A DNA stretch of 38,444 nucleotides from Candidatus Faecalibacterium intestinigallinarum (GCA_019113345.1 DXHQ01000005.1:1-38444), one strand, 5' to 3'. Counted from the stretch's first letter, positions 1-7,698 are shown. The notes: generated by a model not told the origin, from the letters alone. Numbers and translations are program-made.

Positions 1-547
1 TTTCGCGATACCAATCTTCCAAGAACGCCGCGTCTTTGTCGTTCAAGGCAAAGGGTTGGATCTCGTATCCCTGCAGCTCCTCGCTCTCCAAAAGCTCGTC
101 GAGCTTCTGCCGGACGAGCGCTCTGTCCTCGGCCGTCACGATGCCTTTTTTGGCAAAGGTGACGGTGATGTTCTGGTCTTCGGTGATGTTGAAGATGGCG
201 TAGATGCCCTCCCGGCCGGCGGTCAGGGGCTTGCCGTTGGCGGTGACTGCCTCCACTTGATAGCCGTCATCCGGCTGCGCCGTGATGAAAACAAGGCCGC
301 CCTCTTCCACGCGGTTTGTGCTGACCGCCGCCGTGCCGTTCGGACCGGTTTCTAGCGTGACGGTGTACATCTCGGGTTGGACCCACTCGTCCTCATCGTA
401 ACTGGGCCGGCTGCCGGAGCTGGAAGAACTGCTTGAACTGGACGAATCGCCGCCGGTTTCGTCCCCGGCGTCCCACGGGCAGCCGGTCAGCATGACAGTG
501 ACCAGCGCCGCCGCCAGGGCGAGAGAAAGGCATTTTCTGATGCGCAT
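1..547 (-). CDS. Lipoprotein with InlB B-repeat-like domain (partial, runs off window start)
   Basis: Not recognised as a named gene. The first 182 residues are visible; the gene continues beyond base 1. It opens with a lipoprotein signal peptide (MRIRKC, hydrophobic stretch, lipobox L20-T-G-C23), then a linker with ten consecutive serines (35-44) and an acidic patch, as in surface proteins that must reach away from the membrane. Residues about 60-133 (YTVTLETGPNGTA to ITVTFAKK) resemble the divergent InlB B-repeat / Flg_new_2 family, usually found in Gram-positive surface proteins. The start at 547 has GAAAGG nine bases upstream; an in-frame ATG eleven codons earlier (580) also has a GGAAAGG site. 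It is the third gene of a minus-strand series after tmcAL and a small membrane peptide. Expected location: outer face of the cytoplasmic membrane. Ligand unknown. Confidence 0.8.
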   Translation of the reverse strand, partial: MRIRKCLSLALAAALVTVMLTGCPWDAGDETGGDSSSSSSSSSSGSRPSYDEDEWVQPEMYTVTLETGPNGTAAVSTNRVEEGGLVFITAQPDDGYQVEAVTANGKPLTAGREGIYAIFNITEDQNITVTFAKKGIVTAEDRALVRQKLDELLESEELQGYEIQPFALNDKDAAFLEDWYRE

Positions 548-654
548 AGTGATGAACCTTTCTTTTTTGCCGTCTGGCATGGTATACCTTTCCGGACGGC
601 TTTTTGTTTCCGCCCATGTCCACCTTTCCGGACGGGCGGAGGCGGGCTTTTTTC

Positions 655-834
655 TCACGACGTGACCAGCACTTCGATGACGGCCAGCACCACCACCGCG
701 CCCAGCAGCAGGAGAAAACAGCCGCCGTTGCAGCCGCCGTTTCCGCCTCCGCCTCCCTGATTCCGTTTGAAGGCGGTCATGTAGTGGGCGTAGCCGGCGG
801 GGCCTTTGCCAAAGTAACCGTAATCGCGGGGCAT
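655..834 (-). CDS. Small glycine-rich single-pass membrane peptide, 59 aa
   Basis: Not recognised. The frame encodes 59 residues: a short polar N-terminus (MPRDYGYFGKGP), a Gly/Asn/Cys-rich stretch (residues 27-39, with GGCNGGC), and one strongly hydrophobic segment (about 40-58) that should span the membrane. A strong AAGGAGG site lies seven bases before the ATG and overlaps the tmcAL stop, so translation is probably coupled to tmcAL, which ends 12 bases upstream. The good ribosome-binding site, tight spacing and clean transmembrane segment support a real gene. Its role is unknown. Confidence 0.65.
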   Translation of the reverse strand: MPRDYGYFGKGPAGYAHYMTAFKRNQGGGGGNGGCNGGCFLLLLGAVVVLAVIEVLVTS

Positions 835-846
835 GGCAGTTCCTCC

Positions 847-2049
847 TTATCGTTTGACAAAGGGCGCGGTATAGGCCGAGCCCATGGGGCCGGGAGCCCG
901 GCGGCAGAGGGCCGCAAAGTCGGATGCGGCGGCCTGGGCCGCGGCGGCGCGGGCGCAGAGGTCGTTTTCGCGGGCGAGTTTGGCCAGGGAAGGGGAGACC
1001 GGCAGCTTTGCCCCGGCCAGCAGAGGCAGGGCCTCCCGGCGGGCGGCCAGCAGGTGGAGATAGGGCGGCAGGCCGGGCAGGGTCAGCCAGCCGGGACCGG
1101 GGCCGCCGTAGCCGAGGGCGGCGTCCATGGCCAGACGGCGCATCCGGGCCCGCGGGTAGCGGACGGTGGTCAAAGCGTCGCAGAGGCCGTCCAAGGTGAC
1201 GGCCTGCCGGACGCAGGCGTCCAGCCGGTGTTCAAGGCCCTCGGCGATGCCTCGCGCCCCGGCAAAGCCGCCGGCGCCGGCCCGCGCCCGCAGCCGGGAC
1301 AGGGCCGCCAGGCTGACGGCCCGGGGGTCGGTGTACTCCCCGGCGGCAAAGGCCGCCCGGTACCGCGCAAGGGCGGCGGCCGGGACGTAGGGGGCCAGGG
1401 CCCCGGGGCCCTCCCGGTGCCACAGGGCCCGCAGGGCGCTGGCGCTGGCGTAGCGGCCGGCGGCCTCGGGGTCGCCGTGATTGGCGCCCTGCCGGGGCAG
1501 GGGGACGGGGGTCAGTCCGGTGTCCAGCTCGAGGATAGCCTTGCAGTACTCGACCGCGAGGTTGTTGTTGGGCTTGTCCAGCAGTTGGTCGAGGTGCGCG
1601 CCGGGGGCGGCCTGCCGGACGGCGGCCTGCCGGGCGGCGGCAAAGTTGCGGGCCCCGGCGGCCAGCTGCCCCTGCAGGGCGGCGCGGTAGTCCGGCGAGG
1701 CCAGCACCCGGGCCACGGCGGTCAGGCGGGCGAGGTCGGGGTCCTCGGCCCCAAAGACCAGCGCGTCGCACCCGGCCGCCGCCAGCAAGGCCACCCCCGC
1801 CCGGGCAAAGCTCTCGGCCCCCGACATGGCCCAGGGGGCGGGCAGCGCAAAGACCAGCCCGGCCCCGGCGTCGAGGGCGGCGGCGGCCCGCACCCCCTCG
1901 GGCAGCAGGGGCGGCGCGCCCCGCTGGGTCAGCCCGCAGCTGAGGGCGACAGCGACCGTCCCGGCCCCCATCCTGCGGGCCGCCTGCAGCTGCCAGGCGT
2001 GCCCGCTGTGGAACGGGTCGTATTCGGCGATGATACCGGCAAACTTCAT
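847..2049 (-). CDS. tmcAL: tRNA(Met) cytidine acetate ligase TmcAL
   Basis: 400 residues, normal length for the family formerly called YlbM/DUF795. TmcAL makes N4-acetylcytidine at the wobble base of elongator tRNA(Met), using acetate and ATP. Visible motifs: the nucleotidyltransferase signature near the N-terminus (GIIAEYDPFHSGH; most homologues have EYNPFHNGH), a QRG motif after the second strand (GLTQRG), ALPAPWAMSGAESFA, LVFGAED and LDKPNNNLAVEYCKAI. Its substrate, acetate, links it loosely to ackA, which is read divergently from an overlapping promoter. The start at 2049 is chosen because GGGAGA lies just upstream and the conserved MKFAGI begins there; the frame is open further upstream but that part is unconserved and crosses the promoter. 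Confidence 0.93.
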   Translation of the reverse strand: MKFAGIIAEYDPFHSGHAWQLQAARRMGAGTVAVALSCGLTQRGAPPLLPEGVRAAAALDAGAGLVFALPAPWAMSGAESFARAGVALLAAAGCDALVFGAEDPDLARLTAVARVLASPDYRAALQGQLAAGARNFAAARQAAVRQAAPGAHLDQLLDKPNNNLAVEYCKAILELDTGLTPVPLPRQGANHGDPEAAGRYASASALRALWHREGPGALAPYVPAAALARYRAAFAAGEYTDPRAVSLAALSRLRARAGAGGFAGARGIAEGLEHRLDACVRQAVTLDGLCDALTTVRYPRARMRRLAMDAALGYGGPGPGWLTLPGLPPYLHLLAARREALPLLAGAKLPVSPSLAKLARENDLCARAAAAQAAASDFAALCRRAPGPMGSAYTAPFVKR

Positions 2050-2109
2050 AAATTCTCCCTGCGCATTGGCGCGTTGTACACAAGTTTTTGCCTTTTTGCC
2101 CATTTTCTC

Positions 2110-2138
2110 TTGAAAAGAGCCTGACTCTATTATATAAT
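2110..2138 (+). promoter_or_regulatory. Promoter for ackA
   Basis: -35 TTGAAA (2110-2115), 17-base spacer, -10 TATAAT (2133-2138), giving an ackA leader of about 150 bases. That leader contains a GCAGGA/TCCTGC hairpin near 2164-2188. The -10 lies within ATTATATAAT, a near-symmetric string shared with the divergent tmcAL promoter. Confidence 0.7.
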
Positions 2139-2157
2139 GTAAATGAATAGGACGCAA
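2129..2157 (-). promoter_or_regulatory. Promoter for tmcAL (minus strand)
   Basis: Read on the minus strand: -35 TTGCGT (2157-2152), 17-base spacer, -10 TATAAT (2134-2129). It overlaps the plus-strand ackA promoter. Confidence 0.6.
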
Positions 2158-2294
2158 CTGTTTGCAGGAGGGCAGCTTTCAGTCCTGCGGGCTGAATTTT
2201 GTGCGACCGTACAAACTCTGGGCGTTTTCTTTGTAAGAATTCCACAGGGCGGGCCACCGCCGGTGGATCGGATCAAACAGGAGGCAACGAGAAG

Positions 2295-3503
2295 ATGAAA
2301 GTTCTGGTTATCAACTGCGGTTCTTCTTCCCTGAAGTATCAGCTGATCGATATGGAAGGCGAGAAGGTGCTCTGCAAGGGCCTGTGCGAGCGCATCGGCA
2401 TGGAGAGCAGCACCATCACCCACGATGCCAACGGCAGCAAGGCGACCACCCCTGCGATTTTCCCCACCCACACCGAGGCGTTCCATGAGCTGATCAAGAA
2501 GATGACCACCGGCGCCGGCAAGTGCATCGAGAGCGTCAGCGAGATCGACGCCATCGGCCACCGCATCGTCCACGGCGGCGAGAAGTTCCAGTCCAGCTGC
2601 ATCATCACCGACGACGTCGTCGCCGCGCTGCGGGAGCTGAGCCCGCTGGCGCCCCTGCACAACCCCGCCGGCATCCTGGGCATCGAGACCGCCCGCAAGG
2701 TCTTTGGCCCCGAAGTGCCGCAGGTGGCTGTGTTCGACACCGCGTTCCACAGCACCATGCCGCCCAAGGCTTACATGTACGCCATCCCCTACGAGTACTA
2801 TGAGAAGTACGGCGTCCGCCGCTACGGCTTCCACGGCACCAGCCACAAGTTCGTCAGCCGCAAGGCCGCCGAGTACATCGAGGAGCCCCTGTCCCGCCTG
2901 AAGATCATCACCTGCCACCTGGGCAACGGCTCCTCCATCGCCGCCGTCGACCAGGGCCGCGTGGTGGATACCTCGATGGGCATGACCCCGCTGGCCGGCC
3001 TGATGATGGGCACCCGCTGCGGCGACCTCGACCCCTCTGTGGTCAACTACCTGAAGTATACTCTGGACATCACCGGCCATGAGCTGGACCAGATCCTGAA
3101 CAAGAAGTCCGGCCTGCTGGGCATCTCGGGCGTTTCCAGCGATATGCGCGACGTCGAGAAGGCCGCCCGCGAAGGCAACAACCGCGCGCAGCTGGCCATC
3201 GACATGCTGACCTACCAGATCAAGAAGGTGGTGGGCAGCTACATCGCCGCCATGGGCGGCGTGGACGCCCTGGTCTTTACCGGCGGCATCGGCGAGCATG
3301 ACGACGTCATCCGCGCCAAGATCTGCCACCACATGGACTGGCTGGGCATCCGCATCGACACCGACAAGAACCGCGCTCCCCAGGGCGATATCTGCGAGAT
3401 CACCGCCTGGGGCGCCAAGGTCCGCACCCTCATCATCGCCACCAACGAGGAGCTGATGATCGCCCGCGACACCGAAGAAGTGATCGACAAGGCAAACGCC
3501 TGA
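2295..3503 (+). CDS. ackA: Acetate kinase
   Basis: 402 residues, full length for the ASKHA-fold acetate kinase that interconverts acetate + ATP and acetyl phosphate + ADP, the last ATP-yielding step of acetate fermentation; in butyrate producers it can also run toward acetate use. Visible: N-terminal VINCGSSSLKYQL with substrate Asn7, GHRIVHGGEKF, the catalytic-site GFHGTSHKFVS, GMTPLAGLMMGTRCG with the conserved Arg, FTGGIGEH, and the C-terminal Mg-binding Glu in TNEELMIARDTEE. The start is fixed by AGGAGG ten bases upstream and the conserved MKVLVIN. It is followed at once by a terminator, so it is probably monocistronic; no phosphotransacetylase gene is next to it. Confidence 0.98.
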   Translation: MKVLVINCGSSSLKYQLIDMEGEKVLCKGLCERIGMESSTITHDANGSKATTPAIFPTHTEAFHELIKKMTTGAGKCIESVSEIDAIGHRIVHGGEKFQSSCIITDDVVAALRELSPLAPLHNPAGILGIETARKVFGPEVPQVAVFDTAFHSTMPPKAYMYAIPYEYYEKYGVRRYGFHGTSHKFVSRKAAEYIEEPLSRLKIITCHLGNGSSIAAVDQGRVVDTSMGMTPLAGLMMGTRCGDLDPSVVNYLKYTLDITGHELDQILNKKSGLLGISGVSSDMRDVEKAAREGNNRAQLAIDMLTYQIKKVVGSYIAAMGGVDALVFTGGIGEHDDVIRAKICHHMDWLGIRIDTDKNRAPQGDICEITAWGAKVRTLIIATNEELMIARDTEEVIDKANA

Positions 3504-3527
3504 GCCGCCTGATTCCGACTGGCAGTA

Positions 3528-3565
3528 GGGCCGCGCATCCGTACCGAGGGTGCGCGGCCCTTTCT
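3528..3565 (+). terminator. Rho-independent terminator of ackA
   Basis: Perfect 13-bp stem: GGGCCGCGCATCC, seven-base loop, GGGTGCGCGGCCC, then TTTCT. Confidence 0.85.
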
Positions 3566-3653
3566 GCGCCCCGGAAAAGGCCGGCCGGCGGGCGGAAAAG
3601 TATGTCTTATCCGGCCGGAAATCGAATTTGCGCGGCCTGCCTCTGTTTTTCAG

Positions 3654-3682
3654 TTGACAAAACAGGCAAACCGGGGTACAAT
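3654..3682 (+). promoter_or_regulatory. Consensus promoter for the zinc-ribbon gene
   Basis: -35 TTGACA (3654-3659), exactly 17 bases, -10 TACAAT (3677-3682). This is one of the strongest promoters in the window and implies high expression of a 95-residue protein. Confidence 0.85.
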
Positions 3683-3810
3683 AAGGAAGTCCTCGGCTCT
3701 GAGGATGACATCATGCTTCAAGCCCCTGGCAGCTTACGATCGGCGCCCCAAAACCAAGGTGTAGTTCTAATCCTTCCGCGGGCAAGAACAAAACAAGAGG
3801 AGATACCACA
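3683..3810 (+). promoter_or_regulatory. Long untranslated leader of the zinc-ribbon gene
   Basis: About 120 bases lie between the expected start of transcription and the ATG at 3811. The stretch has small hairpins (TCCTC/GAGGA near 3690; AAGC/GCTT around 3719-3735) and no convincing reading frame. It matches no riboswitch I know. A regulatory leader is possible but not shown. Confidence 0.35.
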
Positions 3811-4098
3811 ATGTTCGAAGACAAGACTTTAGTTTGCAAGGACTGCGGCAAGGAGTTTGTTTGGACTGCCGGCGAGCAGGAGTTCTACGCATCCCGCGGC
3901 TTTGAGAACCAGCCCCAGCGCTGCAAGGCTTGCCGTGACGCCCGCAAGAACGGCGCCCGTCCTGCCAGCACCGGTGAGCGCAAGATGTACGACGCCGTCT
4001 GCGCCTCCTGCGGCAAGGCCTGCAAGGTTCCCTTCCAGCCCCGTGAGGACCGCCCCGTCTACTGCTCCGACTGCTTTGCTCGGATCAAGCAGAACTAA
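3811..4098 (+). CDS. Zinc-ribbon protein with two CxxC-CxxC modules
   Basis: 95 residues. Two zinc-ribbon modules are visible: C9-x2-C12 with C38-x2-C41 (LVCKDCGKEFVWTAGEQEFY, then QRCKACRDARK), and C64-x2-C67 with C85-x2-C88 (AVCASCGKACKVPF, then VYCSDCFARIK). This is the small probable zinc-ribbon family common in Clostridia; its function is unknown, though the basic residues and zinc ribbons suit binding of nucleic acid or a protein partner. AGAGGAG lies eight bases before the ATG. It has its own consensus promoter, a long leader and its own terminator, so it is an independent and probably abundant transcript. Confidence 0.85.
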   Translation: MFEDKTLVCKDCGKEFVWTAGEQEFYASRGFENQPQRCKACRDARKNGARPASTGERKMYDAVCASCGKACKVPFQPREDRPVYCSDCFARIKQN

Positions 4099-4114
4099 GT
4101 TGTAAACGAGAAGG

Positions 4115-4147
4115 GCTCCTGCCGGTCACACGGCGGGAGCTCTTTTT
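4115..4147 (+). terminator. Terminator of the zinc-ribbon gene
   Basis: Stem GCTCCTGCCG / CGGCGGGAGC with a six-base loop, followed by TCTTTTT. Confidence 0.85.
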
Positions 4148-4160
4148 GTGACCGGCTCAC

Positions 4161-4190
4161 TTGCAAAGAAACATGGTTTTGGGGTATGAT
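4161..4190 (+). promoter_or_regulatory. Promoter for the DUF1858-trmK-NIF3-rqcH operon
   Basis: -35 TTGCAA (4161-4166), 18-base spacer, -10 TATGAT (4185-4190). No terminator appears between this point and the end of rqcH, so four genes are probably read together. Confidence 0.6.
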
Positions 4191-4233
4191 AGAGGCAGCA
4201 GGCCGATACCAGTCAGATGAAAGGATGAACGTC

Positions 4234-4491
4234 ATGTTTGATATTTTCAATTCCATCCGCAAGAACCACTCGAACGAGCCCTTCCAGGTCACCCGCCAGA
4301 CCATCATCGGGGATATCCTGGACCTGGACGGCGACACCGCCCCCTACTTTTTGGAGATCGGGATGCACTGCCTGGGCTGCCCGGCTTCCCGCGGGGAGAG
4401 CATCGAGGAAGCCTGCGCCGTCCACGGCGTGGACTGCGACGCCCTGATCCAGAAGCTGAACGCCCATCTGGCGTCCAAGGCCGGGGCCTGA
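4234..4491 (+). CDS. DUF1858 domain protein
   Basis: 85 residues. After about 20 residues of unconserved N-terminus comes a DUF1858 domain: TIIGDILDLDGDTAPYFLEIGMHCLGCPASRGESIEEAC, here in part IGMHCLGCPASRGESIEE, with C46-x2-C49 and C61. The family resembles ScdA/hybrid-cluster-associated small proteins; its CLGC cysteines suggest metal or redox chemistry, but the role is unknown. The start at 4234 is chosen because AAAGGA lies eight bases upstream; an earlier in-frame ATG at 4186 falls inside the -10 box and cannot be translated from that promoter. One base separates its stop from trmK. Confidence 0.85.
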   Translation: MFDIFNSIRKNHSNEPFQVTRQTIIGDILDLDGDTAPYFLEIGMHCLGCPASRGESIEEACAVHGVDCDALIQKLNAHLASKAGA

Positions 4492-4492
4492 T

Positions 4493-5146
4493 ATGCCTGT
4501 CACCCTGGACGCGCGGCTGGCTGCGGCGGCTGCCCTGGTCCGCCCCGGGCTGCCGGTGGCGGACATCGGCTGCGACCACGGCAAGCTGACCGCCGCCCTG
4601 GCCTGTTCGGGGCTGTACCCCAAGGTGATCGGCTCCGACCTGCGCCCCGACCCCCTGGACAAAGCGCGCCGGACGGTGGAAGCCGCCGGCTGTCAAGACC
4701 GCGTCGAGCTGCGGCTCGGCGACGGTCTTTCTGTGCTGTCTGCGGGGGAGGTGGGCACCATCGTCATCGCGGGGGTGTCGGCCCAGACGGCCTGGCAGAT
4801 GCTGGAGGCCGCGCCCTGGGTCTTTGCCCCCGATGGGCCGCGGCTGGTGCTGATCCCCGCCACCCGCCACGACGAGCTGCGCCGCTGGCTGGCGGGGCAT
4901 GGGTTCCGGCTGGTCTGCGACCGCCCGGTCGAGGCGGCCGGCCGCTGGTACGCCGTGATGGCCGCCGAATACGACGGGCAGCGCCGCGCCCTGACCTGGG
5001 CTGAGGCCCTCTGCGGCCAAACGGGGGAGTGGCCCGGCGCGGCCGGCTACGCCGCCAAACAGCGGGAAAAGCTGCAAAAGCTCCGCCGGGGCATCCCGGA
5101 CGGCAGCCCCGACGCCCGCGAGATCGACGCATTGTTAGGAGGTTAA
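4493..5146 (+). CDS. trmK: TrmK-family tRNA (adenine22-N1)-methyltransferase, divergent
   Basis: 217 residues, Rossmann-fold SAM methyltransferase of the TrmK family, which methylates N1 of A22 in bacterial tRNAs. The SAM-binding motif is clear (VADIGCDHGKLTAALA), followed by VIGSDLRPDPLDKARRTV and RLGDGLSVL, all as in TrmK. Two family motifs are changed: the usual IAGMGG is IAGVSA, and the usual LQPN is LIPA. Position supports the call, since trmK is commonly next to the NIF3-family gene, as here, and the NIF3 ribosome-binding site is embedded in the trmK stop. The altered motifs leave activity and target open. Confidence 0.8.
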   Translation: MPVTLDARLAAAAALVRPGLPVADIGCDHGKLTAALACSGLYPKVIGSDLRPDPLDKARRTVEAAGCQDRVELRLGDGLSVLSAGEVGTIVIAGVSAQTAWQMLEAAPWVFAPDGPRLVLIPATRHDELRRWLAGHGFRLVCDRPVEAAGRWYAVMAAEYDGQRRALTWAEALCGQTGEWPGAAGYAAKQREKLQKLRRGIPDGSPDAREIDALLGG

Positions 5147-5151
5147 ACAGT

Positions 5152-5934
5152 ATGGAACCGGTCGCCATCCAGACCATTTACGAGGCGATGGCCCGCATCG
5201 CCCCGCCCGAACTGGCCGAAAGCTGGGACAACCCCGGCCTGCTGGTCGACTGCGGCAAGCCGGCCGCCCGCGCCCTCACCGCCCTGGACATCACCCCCGC
5301 GGTGGTGGAGGAGGCCAAAGCCCTCGGCTGCGGGGTGATTGTGGCCCATCACCCGGTCATCTTCTCGCCGCTCAAGCGGATGGACCGGAGGGACGTGCCC
5401 TTCCTGCTGGCCGAGGCGGGCATTTCGGCCATCTGTATGCACACCAATTTCGACGCGGCCGAGGGGGGCGTCAACGATATCCTGGCCGACCTGTTCGGGA
5501 TGCGGGAGGCCGCGCCCTTTGCGGGCGGCTGCGGCCGGGTGGGCGCGGTCGACCCGGTCACCGTCCCCGCCCTGGCTGCCCTGGCGCAGGAGCGCCTGGG
5601 CGCTTTCTGCGTGCCGCCGCTGGCGGGGCCGGCCGTGCAGGTCAAGTATGCCGACAACGGCCGCCCGGTCCGGCGGCTGGCCGTCATCAGCGGGTCGGGG
5701 GGCAGCCTCTTTGCCGAGGCCCTTGCCGCCGGCGCCGACTGCCTGCTGACCGGCGAGGCGAGCCACCACGCCGCCATCGACGCGGCCCGGCTGGGGCTGG
5801 GTCTTGTCGCCGCCGGCCACTACGCCACCGAATACCCGGCGGCCGCCGCCCTGGCCGCCCGGCTGCAGGACGAAGTGCCGGGCCTTGCCGTCTTTGCCAG
5901 CCGGGAAAACCGGGACCCGTTTACCTATTTATAA
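5152..5934 (+). CDS. NIF3/DUF34 family dinuclear metal protein
   Basis: 260 residues, the usual length of the compact NIF3 (DUF34) form. These proteins form hexameric toroids with a di-metal site; GTP cyclohydrolase-like or metal-insertase roles have been proposed but the function is unsettled. Conserved stretches: ESWDNPGLLVD, VIVAHHPVIFSPLKRM with the metal His pair, CMHTNFDAAEGGVND, and near the C-terminus LLTGEASHHAAIDAARLG and AAGHYATEYPA with the remaining ligands. The start follows AGGAGG inside the end of trmK (five-base gap). Genes trmK and NIF3 are neighbours in many Firmicutes. Confidence 0.93.
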   Translation: MEPVAIQTIYEAMARIAPPELAESWDNPGLLVDCGKPAARALTALDITPAVVEEAKALGCGVIVAHHPVIFSPLKRMDRRDVPFLLAEAGISAICMHTNFDAAEGGVNDILADLFGMREAAPFAGGCGRVGAVDPVTVPALAALAQERLGAFCVPPLAGPAVQVKYADNGRPVRRLAVISGSGGSLFAEALAAGADCLLTGEASHHAAIDAARLGLGLVAAGHYATEYPAAAALAARLQDEVPGLAVFASRENRDPFTYL

Positions 5935-5946
5935 AGGGGGATGCTT

Positions 5947-7692
5947 ATGGCACTGGATGCCGCTACCCTGGCGCTGACGGCGGCCGAACTGGGCCGCATC
6001 GTGACCGACGCCAAGATCGCAAAAATATTTGAGCCCACCCGGGACGAGCTGGTCATCACCCTGCGCACCCGCACCGACACCTACAGCCTGCTGCTGTCGG
6101 CCCGCAGCGGGTCGGCCCGGGTCTGCCTGACCGGCGAGACCTTTGAGAACCCCGAGACCCCGCCCTCCTTCTGTATGCTGATGCGCAAGCATCTGACCGG
6201 CGGCCGGCTGATCGCCGTGCGGATGGAGCCGGGGGACCGGATCGTCTATTTTGACTTCCTCTGCACCAACGAGATGGGGGACCTGGTCACCAACACCCTC
6301 TGCGCCGAGCTGATGGGCCGGTACTCCAACCTGGTGCTGGTCCAGAACGGGAAGATCATCGACGCCCTCAAGCGGGTGGATTTTGAGGACAGCGAGATCC
6401 GGCAGCTGCTGCCGGGGCTGGCCTACACCATCCCGCCCAAGCCCGCCCGGCCCGACTTTCTGGCGGCCAGCGCCGCCTCCATTGTGGCGGCCGCCTGCCA
6501 GAAGGAACTGCCGGTGGCCGCCGCCCTCAGCCGGACGGTGGCGGGGGTGGGGCCGGTGGTCTGCCGGGAAGCGGCCTGGCGGGCCTTCGGCCCCGAAGAA
6601 CAGGCAGCCTGCGAGCTGGACGAGGCCGGCAAGCGCCGCCTGCTGGACGCCATCGAAGCGCTGAAGGCTGAGCACGCCGCCGGGGGCTGCCCCTGCAGCG
6701 TGGTGAGCCCCGAGGGCAAGCCGGTGGAGTTCACCTTCTTCCGGCCGCAGCAGTACGGCGGCGGGTACGAGATTCGGGAGTGGCCCTCCTTCTGCGAGAT
6801 GCTGGAGGGGTACTACGCCGAAAAGGACCGCGCCGAGCGGCTGCGGACCAAGAGCAAGGAACTGCACAAGGCGGTGCACAATATGTACGAGCGGGCCGTC
6901 CGCAAGCAGGCCGCCCGCCGGGAAGAGCTGGCCGCCAGCGAAAAGAGCGAGCAGCTGCGCCTGTACGGCGAACTGCTCTCGGCCAACCTCTACCAGGCCG
7001 AAAAGGGGATGAAGAGCATCACCGTCCCCAACTGGTACGACGAGGGCAGAGAGGTGACCATCCCCCTCGACGCCCGCTACACCCCCAGCCAGAACGCCCA
7101 GAACTACTTTAAGAGCTACAAGAAAAAGCAGACCGCCGCCCGGATGCTGGCCGGTCTGCTGGAGGAGGGGGAAAAGGAGATCGCCTACCTCGAAACCGTC
7201 CTCTACGAGGTGGAGAGCGCCCCCGGCGAGGCGGCCCTGAACGAGATCCGGGCCGAGCTGAAAAGCCAGGGCTATCTGAAATACTACAAGCCCCGGGACC
7301 GCAAGCAGAAGCCGGCCGACTTCTACCGTTACCTCTCCTCGGACGGGTTCGAGATCCTGGTGGGGCGCAACAACCTGCAGAACGAGCGGCTGACCCTGCA
7401 CACCGCCCGGGGCAAGGACCTGTGGTTCCACACCAAAAACGCCCCCGGCAGCCACACCGTGGTGATGAGCGAGGGGCGGGAGATCCCCGACCGCACCCGC
7501 GAGGAGGCCGCCCAGCTGGCGGTGCTGCATTCCAGCCAGGCCAAAGGGGTCAAGGTGGCGGTGGATTATACCGAGGTGCGGAACATCCGCAAGACCGCCG
7601 GCCTCAAGCCCGGCATGGTTTTGTACGATAAGTACGAGACAGCGTACATCACCCCTGACCCGGCCCTGGCCGAAAAACTGAAAAAGAAATGA
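5947..7692 (+). CDS. rqcH: RqcH (Rqc2/NEMF homologue), ribosome quality control
   Basis: 581 residues, full-length NFACT protein. RqcH binds 50S subunits with stalled peptidyl-tRNA and recruits tRNA(Ala) so that C-terminal alanine tails mark the chain for degradation. Order: NFACT-N domain (1 to about 200), HhH-like part, a long charged coiled coil (about 290-440), and the NFACT-R domain (TARGKDLWFHTKNAPGSH, then VDYTEVRNIRKTAGLKPG). With the start at 5947 the GDRIV motif places Asp and Arg at 97 and 98, exactly the residues needed in B. subtilis RqcH. This and the GGGGG site six bases upstream favour 5947 over the ATG at 5941. Last gene of the operon; a terminator follows. Confidence 0.95.
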   Translation: MALDAATLALTAAELGRIVTDAKIAKIFEPTRDELVITLRTRTDTYSLLLSARSGSARVCLTGETFENPETPPSFCMLMRKHLTGGRLIAVRMEPGDRIVYFDFLCTNEMGDLVTNTLCAELMGRYSNLVLVQNGKIIDALKRVDFEDSEIRQLLPGLAYTIPPKPARPDFLAASAASIVAAACQKELPVAAALSRTVAGVGPVVCREAAWRAFGPEEQAACELDEAGKRRLLDAIEALKAEHAAGGCPCSVVSPEGKPVEFTFFRPQQYGGGYEIREWPSFCEMLEGYYAEKDRAERLRTKSKELHKAVHNMYERAVRKQAARREELAASEKSEQLRLYGELLSANLYQAEKGMKSITVPNWYDEGREVTIPLDARYTPSQNAQNYFKSYKKKQTAARMLAGLLEEGEKEIAYLETVLYEVESAPGEAALNEIRAELKSQGYLKYYKPRDRKQKPADFYRYLSSDGFEILVGRNNLQNERLTLHTARGKDLWFHTKNAPGSHTVVMSEGREIPDRTREEAAQLAVLHSSQAKGVKVAVDYTEVRNIRKTAGLKPGMVLYDKYETAYITPDPALAEKLKKK

Positions 7693-7698
7693 CTTTTG

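Noticed and set aside
604-2124. Open frame of 506 codons on the plus strand
   Set aside because: Antisense to tmcAL and the small membrane peptide; Gly/Pro/Ala-rich product without domains.
2130-3332. Open frame of 400 codons on the minus strand
   Set aside because: Antisense to ackA; low-complexity Ala/Gly/Asp/Val product.
3602-3832. Small open frame of 76 codons before the zinc-ribbon gene
   Set aside because: Its ATG lies upstream of the strong promoter at 3654-3682, it has no ribosome-binding site, and it overlaps the zinc-ribbon start.
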